DNA of 64,000 nt. Source: Dipteris shenzhenensis (taxonomy: Eukaryota; Polypodiophyta; Polypodiopsida; Gleicheniales). Of the stretch, positions 57,148 through 64,000 are shown piece by piece. Position 1 is the first letter of the stretch, and every line of letters starts with the position of its first letter. Position numbers and translations under genes: made by a program. The stretch lies in assembly GCA_047967505.1 (NCBI GenBank), contig CM106539.1. One strand, written 5' to 3'. The notes beneath the pieces were generated by a model. It was not told where the DNA came from, ran no database searches, and worked only from the letters and a program-made list of their open reading frames with translations.

Positions 57148-57720
57148 CTAAGAACTCACTCCTGAGTTCGGTAAAAAACCCGGAAATGTTCTTTGGAGGT
57201 TTTGTAATGTCTCCCATGTTGCATCCTCCTCAACACGATCCTTCCACTTAATCTTGTATTCTGTGATAGTACGATTTCGAATTTGTCTTTCACGGAATGC
57301 AAGAATAGATTCAGGTTCGTGAGGAATAAAAGTTAAATCTGTAACTTCTATAATCTCATGAGGAGAAACAATTTGATCATCTGCACCCAATACTTCTTTC
57401 AGTCTACTGACATGAAAGACTGGATGTACTTTAACATCAGGAGGCAATTCTAGTCGATATGCAACTGGTCCAATTCTTTTAATGACCTTGAATGGGCCAG
57501 AGTATCTGGGGGATAATTTCGGAACCAAACCAGTACTTAGGCTCTTGGATTCCTTAGGAATTCTCAAATATACCATCGTTCGTTCAGAGAACTCTCTAGG
57601 TGAACGATGTCTATTAGCATAAAATCTGTCCCGATCTTGGGCACTTCTAATAGACTCCTTGGCAAAGTGCAACATTTCCTGCATGTCTTGCAAGAAGTTC
57701 TTAGCAGCATCATTTTGAAT
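57148..57720 (-). CDS. Integrase C-terminus plus chromodomain of the pol-less derivative
   Basis: Open frame of 181 codons from Met 57693. It begins in the integrase tail ([75 protein letters not shown]) and ends with a chromodomain: [31 protein letters not shown] and [11 protein letters not shown], which includes the aromatic residues expected to contact methylated histone. In chromoviruses this tail directs insertion to particular chromatin. The frame overlaps the 3' end of the gag ORF in another frame, so expression would need a frameshift or spliced RNA. It stops at 57148 just before the 3' LTR. Confidence 0.85.
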   Translation of the reverse strand: MQNDAAKNFLQDMQEMLHFAKESIRSAQDRDRFYANRHRSPREFSERTMVYLRIPKESKSLSTGLVPKLSPRYSGPFKVIKRIGPVAYRLELPPDVKVHPVFHVSRLKEVLGADDQIVSPHEIIEVTDLTFIPHEPESILAFRERQIRNRTITEYKIKWKDRVEEDATWETLQNLQRTFPGFLPNSGVSS

Positions 57721-58802
57721 CCTGTCATCGTAACCTGGTTGGCTCCCTTGGCTGCGGTACGTGGACCCGCCTGGAGCTTCGGTCCTAGCACCAACTTTTG
57801 GTTCTTCCGCTTAGGACACTCATTCTTTGTGTGGCCCCGCTCCTCGCAATAAAAACACCGGCCCTCTTTCTTGAGCCTGAGAGTGCGAAGGAAACGGGCC
57901 TTACCATTCTTCGCAGGAGTTAAGCTTTTCCTGGAGGCGTTGTCCGTAGACTTCGTCTCCCCAATACCAGTCGCATGCTGAAAGAACTTGCGTTTGTTCT
58001 TTCCGCTCGTCTCGGTAACTGTGGTTGCCTTGATTCCGGCCATGGTATCATCATATATGCGCGCATATGTCATGGCCTCCTGCAATGTTGTGCACTTGTT
58101 GTTCTTAATCTGTAACTTATAGGAGTCTGGCAAACCATCCACGAAAAAACCTAACAAGGTTACAGGATCCATTTTGGTGGCCCTGGTTTGCAGATCCCTA
58201 AATCTTTGAAGATAAACTTCAAAAGCTAAATTCAATTTGGACATATCGAGGGCTTTGAGCTTGCCGACGATATCATAATCATCTTCCTTCTTCAGGAACT
58301 CCTTCTTGAAGATACCCTCAAATTCTGTCCAAGTGTCAGGCTTAGGCTGAAGTTCTTTCCACCAAAGCAAGGCTTTACCTGACATAAACCCTGCTGCAAG
58401 CTGAATCTTTTTCTCGTCTGGATAGGGGTGAAATTGGAAGTGTACTTGCCACTTGTGTAACCAAGTGTCAACCACCTCCTTTGTTCTTGATTTTTGGTCA
58501 CCTGGAAAGGGATCCGGAGTGATATTCGGGCCTAGCACGGAAGCCATGGCATCCACATGCGTGAGTGCCTGAACCGTGCTAGCCAGAAGAGTCAAAGTGG
58601 CTTGTATCCCTTGGAGTTGCTGTGTCAACCCCGTTTGATTAGCGTTGACCTGCTCAAATTTACCATCCAGAGCAGTCGTGAACTCACTGAAGGCTTTCTT
58701 AGTGATCAGGTCATCATAAAGACCCTGATCATCCTCTCCCACTGGAGTGTAATCTAATTCCTGCTCCCCCATAGTGAACTCGGGATTCGGAGCATCAGAC
58801 AT
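57721..58802 (-). CDS. Gag of the pol-less chromovirus derivative
   Basis: An intact frame of about 360 Gag codons starts at Met 58802 ([22 protein letters not shown]). A coiled-coil-like N-terminus ([19 protein letters not shown]) is followed by Retrotrans_gag capsid features ([40 protein letters not shown]) and a CCHC knuckle [14 protein letters not shown] (about 57825-57866). The open frame continues to 57564, but beyond about 57720 it translates the integrase tail out of frame, marking the deletion junction. Gag should form particles and could package its own RNA. The lack of disabling changes fits the near-identical LTRs. Confidence 0.9.
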
Positions 58803-59788
58803 GGCTGAATACTGACTCGATTACAGGCTGAGGGAAATAGCTGGGAGAATCGAAACTGGAAGGAGAAGAGTAGAGGAAAAAAACCGTCCCTCCAAGATAT
58901 GGCGAAATCAGAGAAGCTGGCTGGAACAAGAAGATGTCGTGCACCAACGACCAGCGCGCGTAGGGGATGGAGTCCTTCTGCAGGTCCGCTGCAGGCCGTA
59001 CAGTACGGAATAGCTGCTACTGTTGCAGCCGTTTCGTGGAGGCGGATCTCAGGCAGAGGCAGGTCGCAGAGCTGCTGCTATTGCAGCAGTAACTAGATGG
59101 CGGAATTCTGGTAGGGGCAGGCTGTTCTTGCGCTGTCAGGCTTGAGGCTATGGCTGGACTTGAGGTCTCGCCAGTCTTTATAGAAGATAGCCCAGCTATT
59201 CTGGAGGCTGGGCTTCCTAGAAAAGCCTAGCCACGCTTTCCAGGAAAGCTGGCCTCCCAAAATTGGGGCTTGGGGCTAAAATTAGCATGCACACCCTCCA
59301 ATCTTGGAGGGTCGATGCTTTTTCCTGCGCCACCTTCCAAGCTTGGAAGGTGGTGCTTTTTCGCACCTCAGCCACCCCTAGATGCCATCGACCGCACCCT
59401 GATCAGCTTGACGCACCCCCTGCCTGGGCCGCTTTCTGCACCATCAGATGGCGCAACTCCTCAGCCTCTCCTACCAGCGGCACTTACCTCTGTGCAGCCC
59501 TGACCAGCATCTCGATTCCATCGCCTACTTATCAGCCCTGTTTCGCCTCTCTTCCACACTCTCCTAGCTAGAATTTCACTCCCTCTCTCACGTAGACTCT
59601 TCAGTAATTTCGTAATCAGGTCTCTCCTTCTTCCTGCCTTTTCCAGATATCTCTTCACCCCTCCTTCTCCAGGTAGACAGCAAAACACGCAGCAGGAAAT
59701 CTCGAATTTCAGGGCATACCTGGAAGAGAAATCCGTCAAATTTCTCGTATCAGAAGTTCCTACCTCAGGAGTTGGCTCTGATACCAAC
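58803..59788 (-). other. Leader of the pol-less derivative
   Basis: About 985 bp between primer site and gag, GC-rich, with short ORFs on both strands that do not resemble proteins. It presumably carries packaging signals. Confidence 0.6.
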
Positions 59789-60314
59789 TGACACGTCCCA
59801 GCACTCCTGAAACCCCTGAACTGCAAGATAACCACACACAACATCAGAACTGAGCAGGCTGCTCACCACCCAACCGTGACATCTACGGGATGAGATCCCG
59901 AATCAGAAGATGTCCCCCCGAGCCACGGGCTGAGCTACCGGCACGAGCTCCCAATCAGATCCAAACCAGCCTGGTGTCCCATACCACCAGGTGGCGCTGT
60001 GAAGCCCTGGATCTGTCACTGGGCCTTGGGCTACGCTAAGATGCAGGCGCGCGTCCGCGACACAATCCAGGATCAGACCTAGCACCTGGGAACGAGACTT
60101 GCTCCCAACTGCACACTGAGAACTGAACCCCCTGGGCCTCTTTTATAGACTCGGGCCCCGGCGCCAAAAATAGCGAAGACCTATAAATAGTTCGTACCCT
60201 TGCCACTCAACCCGAGAATCAAGCCTGCCTAGCTCTAAGCCTCCCCAGGCTAACCTGAGCTAGTTCTGTGTACCTAGTACACGTCAGATACCGATCCGTG
60301 CACATGACAACTAG

Positions 60315-61125
60315 GTAGGTGGGAGAGCATTTCCATGGACTTTATTGTAGGTCTGCCTACGACACAAGGTGGTTATGATTCTATCCTTGTGGTAGTTGAT
60401 CGTCGTACCAAGATGGCTCACTTCATTCCAACTAGAGAGTCTGTTAGTGCCCCGTAAGTGGCGGATTTGTTTATTAAACATATATTTCATTTGCATGGAT
60501 TACCCAAATCCATAGTGTCAGACAGGGATGTCAAATTTACCAGTCATTTTTGGAATGTAGTGTTTGAGACACTAAGGATTGAGCTGGGAATGAGTAGTGG
60601 GGGTCATCCAGAAACAGATGGTCAGACGGAAAGAATCAACCAAATTTTAGAGGATATGCTTAGAGCATATGTATCATTGAGGCAACATACATGGGACAAG
60701 TGGTTGCCACTATTAGAATTTGCCTACAATGATAGGAAACATTCCTCTACAGGGTTCAGTCTGTTTGAGCTGAACTATGGTTATAGACGAGGAAATCCAA
60801 CTACAGTTGGAGTACCTCAGAAAGTGTCTAGTGCCGCGAACTTTGTGGTTCAGATGCGGGAGATGCTAGCACTTGCGAGAGTTAACATCCACCAAGCTAT
60901 GGATAGAGCTAAGGCGTATGCGGATGAAAACAGATCCATTAGAGAATTTAAGGAAGGAGAAAAAGTTTTTCTCAGAGTTTCTTTATACTCTAAGTCTTTG
61001 ACTGCAGGAGAGTGTGCCAAGTTATCACCCCGATATTGTGGTCCGTGGTTAATTCTAAAAAGAATAGGCAAGGTGGCCTATAAATTGGAATTACCACAGA
61101 GGGAAGGAATGTTACGCTCAAATTG
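60315..61125 (+). pseudogene. Gypsy-2 integrase core and C-terminus
   Basis: Directly after the nested element, the integrase core resumes: [20 protein letters not shown] (first Asp), LPKSIVSDRDVKFTSHFW (second Asp) and HPETDGQTERINQILEDML (Glu). The frame is broken near 60452. The tail (EFKEGEKVFLRVSLYSKSL, LSPRYCGPWLILKRIGKVAYKLELP) ends at the 3' LTR and has no chromodomain. All three catalytic residues are intact, so the loss of function is due to breaks and the insertion rather than active-site change. Confidence 0.88.
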
Positions 61126-61589
61126 AGGCAACATGACGTCGGAAGGGTCAGTTGACATTTTCCTTCATATAGGATCAATGTTTGTATTATATTTATTTGG
61201 GCTTCATGTAAATGGTCAAAGGGGTTAATGTCAAGGTCCTTCATGAGGGTGACAAGGCATTGACTAGATGGGTCTAAGGCTATGGGTCTTACATGCATTA
61301 AGTGTGGAAATGTGCCTAGGGGCAAGTGAATAAATTGATATCCCAAGAGAGGGGTAGTAAAGATGCATCTACGAGGTACCTTAGAATGAAGACATGTGGC
61401 ATACTAGATCCATCTAGGGAATTGGGGCTTGGTAGAATATGCAAGCAGGAGCTTTCACGAGTGATTGTATTATGATGAGTTTGCTACCACCAAGAATTGG
61501 ATGGGAGGAAAATCTGAGTGCCTGCCGTGTGATTGATCGTTGAATTGACAATATGAAGAAGGTTCTAGTATAGTGATCGTAATATGGAT

Positions 61590-62600
61590 GCTCAAGTATG
61601 TGTGGGTGTGTGGATTTGTATGTGTGAGAGCATATGGTCTACACCCACTGTTGGGCACTGATGACGTCAGTGGGGAAGTCATAGTAGCTAGTCCCTGCTA
61701 TGCATGATGAAGTTTATGGTTTTTAACCTTATGAGTGAGTATCATGAGATTGAAAGTGCACTATATTGTGTTTTTAGATGATAAGTTTGGGCATGTTCCT
61801 GGACGCATCTAGGTATATGTACTTGTTGAGTCTCTGAGATGCATAAGTAGTATCAGCTATCAATCTAGTGGGTCACCAAGGCATGATCTCCATCGATGCT
61901 CAAGCCGTCCTTGAACAAGTTAGACTGTGTTTTTAGAGGATGAGTTTGGGCATGTTCCTAGACTCATCTAGGTATATGTACTTGTTGAGTCTTTGAGATG
62001 CATGAGCAGCGTCAGCTATCAATCTAGTGGGTCACCAAGGCATGATCTCCATTGATGCTCAAGCCATCCTTGAACAAGTTAGACTCTGCCGACTGTATCT
62101 AAAATATTCAAGCTCGTGTAGAGCTAATCTAAGGAATGCCCTAAGTCCTCCATAATCAACATAGCACCATCATTCTTTAGTTGGTTAACCACAAGAATCT
62201 CCAATCTCATGCTCCCAGGAACCACCAGGGTGGCGTCTTGAACAGTTCTTATGGACAGCAAGTTGCAACTCCGTCAGGGTACTCCATAACCTTCTTCTAG
62301 TGGGCAGTGAAAGTGTAACACCCCCGCGTCGCGTCCTCCATGGTCACCATTGCACCATCAGTCTTTAGTTGGTTAACCACAAGAATCTCCAAGCTCATGC
62401 TCCCAGGAACCACCAGGGTGGCCCATCGAACAGTTCTTATTGACACCAAGTTGCAACTTAGTCTCCTCGAGATCCTCGTCAGGGTACCCCATAACTTTAT
62501 TTTTGTGGGCAGCGAAAGTGTAGCACAAGTGTGACCCTGCCACAATAGCCCACTACTAGAAGCTGCTAGATGTGCTAATGCCACCCCTAAGCCTTGTTTT
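61590..62600 (+). repeat. Two short tandem duplications (159 bp and 188 bp periods)
   Basis: 61768-61926 is repeated at 61927-62085 (GTGTTTTTAGA...TTGAACAAGTTAGACT). 62166-62353 is repeated from 62354 (ACCATCA.TCTTTAGTTGGTTAACC...). Segment 61668-61800 also matches 46068-46200. No coding evidence; the ORFs at 62297-62584 are repeat-derived. Confidence 0.8.
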
Positions 62601-62754
62601 TACTTACTATGTGTAGTCCACTTACCATTTAGGACACTAGGACCTAGTACTAGCTGTCCTAGCTGTAACTAGGCATTACTAGACTTCGTCCGTACTAACT
62701 AGTGACTATTGTCTAACTCCCTAATTTCCTAATCTAAGGGACACCCCTTAACAT

Positions 62755-63345
62755 CATATCATTATTGATAACATTTCCTCCCCCTTAAGAAGAGTTGACA
62801 TCCTCAGCAACAATATTCCGGATGGCTTGAAACCCAGATGACAACTTATGTTTGGGTATTAATGAGACACAAGCTTAGCTTTGCTTACTAAGTTATTTTT
62901 ATTTTTATTTTTCTTATTTACTCAAATTTCGTTTTAAGTCGCTTACAAACTCTATTCTTTCCTTTGTTCTTTATTTAAAAAAATAATTTGTAAGATGGGG
63001 ATATTTTCTATTCATATGAAGGTGTATATAATATTTCCTAATCTAAGGCACACCAACATCATATCATTATTGATTTAACATTTCCTCCCCTTAAGAAGAG
63101 TTGACATATTCCGGATGGCGGGATCTTTCGAAACCAAGATGACAACTTATGCTTGGGTATTGATGAGACATAAGCTTAGCTTTGCTTACTAAGTTATTAT
63201 TATTATTTTTTCTCATTTACTCAAATTTCATTTTAAGTCGCTTACAAACTCTCTTCTTTCCTTTGTTCTTTATAAAAAAATTTAATTTGTAAGATTGGGA
63301 TATATTCTATTCATATGAAGGTGTATATAATTGCTTTTTGATTCC
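62755..63345 (+). repeat. Duplicated diverged copy of the PLE leader
   Basis: Two tandem units with a period of about 301 bp (62740-63040 and 63040-63345) each contain GAAACC.AG.TGACAACTTATG.TTGGGTATT.ATGAGACA.AAGCTTAGC, TTTGCTTACTAAGT, and TTTGTAAGAT.GGGATAT.TTCTATTCATATGAAGGTGTATAT words, all collinear with the PLE leaders at 34770-34995, 41050-41265 and 44805-45010. No coding region is attached. Confidence 0.65.
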
Positions 63346-63349
63346 CATG

Positions 63350-64000
63350 TAGCATTTTCTTATGAACCATCTTTCCACTTTACTAAGTATTCTTGAATAA
63401 CTATATTGTGCATACGTCTTTCTTTATATCAAGAAATCTTTTCTGGCTTATCTGGAACTATTGAAGGTTCAATCAAGTCAACAAGAAGCTCCTCTTTTAC
63501 CTTACGATGACCTTCAAGCTGTCGTTCTTCAAACGATGAAGAACGACGCAGGCGACTGCAGGAGCAGCATTAAATAGGCCTAGGACTGGTTGGCCCAGTC
63601 TATGAGCAGTCGGCTGACTGACAGACTAGATGAGGAAAGGCAACAAATAAGTTTAAACAGTAGGGTTAGTAAAATAATTTATTGGTCCTATGTAGATACC
63701 ATTATTGTCTTTGAGGGTAAAGGTTGTGGCCCGGCTGAAACAATCTGTAACAGGTTTGGGGGCTGCGAAGCCTATAAAAGGGCCCCATTGTGGGGCGGTC
63801 CAGTATTCAGCAGTCCCAGTGTGCATATCATTCTTCAGGGTGAAGAGCAGAGTGAGATTGAGGATCACACCATCAGGTCTTGCAGGGCAGAAGTCCAGAC
63901 ATCCACAGCACACCCTGGTGCAGACCTACACACTGTAGGAGAGCGTAAGGTGGTGCAACAGAGGGAGCTTCGTCTGCAGAGAACTTGTGAGCAGATTTTG
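63350..64000 (+). other. Probable LTR or retroelement end at the window edge
   Basis: A TATAAAAGGGCC at about 63774-63785 and a GGCCCAGTCTATGAGCAGTCGGCTGACTGACAG block resemble LTR promoter regions elsewhere in the window (compare GACAGACAGCCGACTGC at about 50860). Ends are outside the window. No gene recognised. Confidence 0.35.

Larger units (their letters stand above)
56614..60309 (-). mobile_element. Very young pol-less chromovirus derivative nested in Gypsy-2
   Basis: On the minus strand: 5' LTR 59789-60309 and 3' LTR 56614-57134 (521 bp each, TGTCATGTGC...GGACGTGTCA), differing at about two positions. The target duplication is ACTAG (56609-56613 and 60310-60314). Primer site TTGGTATCAGAGCC adjoins the 5' LTR (59772-59788) and polypurine tract AGAGGAGGGGGAGTA adjoins the 3' LTR (57135-57150). 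Inside are a full gag and an integrase C-terminus with chromodomain; protease, RT, RNase H and the integrase core are missing. It must have moved using enzymes from a relative. Confidence 0.95.
51541..61584 (+). mobile_element. Gypsy-2: complete Ty3/gypsy element, interrupted by a younger chromovirus derivative
   Basis: LTRs of 475 bp at 51541-52015 and 61110-61584 (TGTTACGC...GTAATA) are flanked by TGGAT (51536-51540 and 61585-61589). A primer site TGGTATCGGAAC (from about 52018) and a polypurine tract ACAGAGGGAAGGAA (about 61096-61109) are present. Gag, protease, RT-RNase H and integrase follow in gypsy order, with many stops. A minus-strand element occupies 56614-60309 within the integrase. 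By eye the LTRs differ by roughly 4 percent, so this is older than its insertion. Confidence 0.92.

Noticed and set aside
57607-57852. Plus-strand ORFs inside the chromovirus derivative
   Set aside because: They are antisense shadows of the intact minus-strand gag and chromodomain frames.

Overview
The window is plant nuclear DNA from a large, repeat-rich genome, most likely a homosporous fern or another seedless vascular plant. The evidence is an ABI5/ABF-type (group A) bZIP gene in a mass of nested Ty1/copia and Ty3/gypsy retrotransposons, a non-LTR element with a C-terminal CCHC finger, and Penelope-like retroelements (PLEs) that carry their GIY-YIG nuclease in front of the reverse transcriptase. 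The lineage is inferred from element types; no species-diagnostic gene is present.

Layout. 46-15009: a Ty1/copia element (Copia-1; 147-bp LTRs, target duplication CTTCA) split in its protease by a complete 8.9-kb Ty3/gypsy element of Tat/Ogre type (Gypsy-1, 3477-12424) that carries an extra RNase H ORF upstream of gag. 15010-20800: mostly non-coding, with a (GT)n tract, an HSP70 pseudogene scrap, a long inverted repeat and a 2-kb purine-rich, (GA)n-laden stretch. 20818-23620: a decayed second copia element (Copia-2) with its 3' LTR. 23650-27180: three diverged copies of a block of about 1.3 kb.

27300-47669 is the host gene. The leader and exon 1 (28903-30054) encode the C1-C3 regulatory motifs and the DNA-binding basic region; exon 2 (47598-47669) encodes the leucine zipper. 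Between them lies a 17.5-kb intron holding a gypsy RT scrap, a head-to-tail series of four PLE copies, LINE 3' ends, a recent gag-only copia element (Copia-3, 35331-39768, target duplication GAGTT) and a copia gag relic. The C-terminal exon(s) of the bZIP were not found, so the gene probably runs beyond the window.

47670-64000: a small non-autonomous copia element (Copia-5, 48414-50703), then a gypsy element (Gypsy-2, 51541-61584, target duplication TGGAT) interrupted in its integrase by a very young minus-strand chromovirus derivative (56614-60309, target duplication ACTAG) that keeps gag and a chromodomain tail but has lost pol. The right end holds short tandem duplications, a diverged duplicate of the PLE leader, and LTR-like sequence with a TATA box.

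Most promising for follow-up: the permuted-domain PLE array inside the bZIP intron, a pseudoknot in its leader laid out in the order of an HDV-like ribozyme, and the pre-gag RNase H of Gypsy-1.
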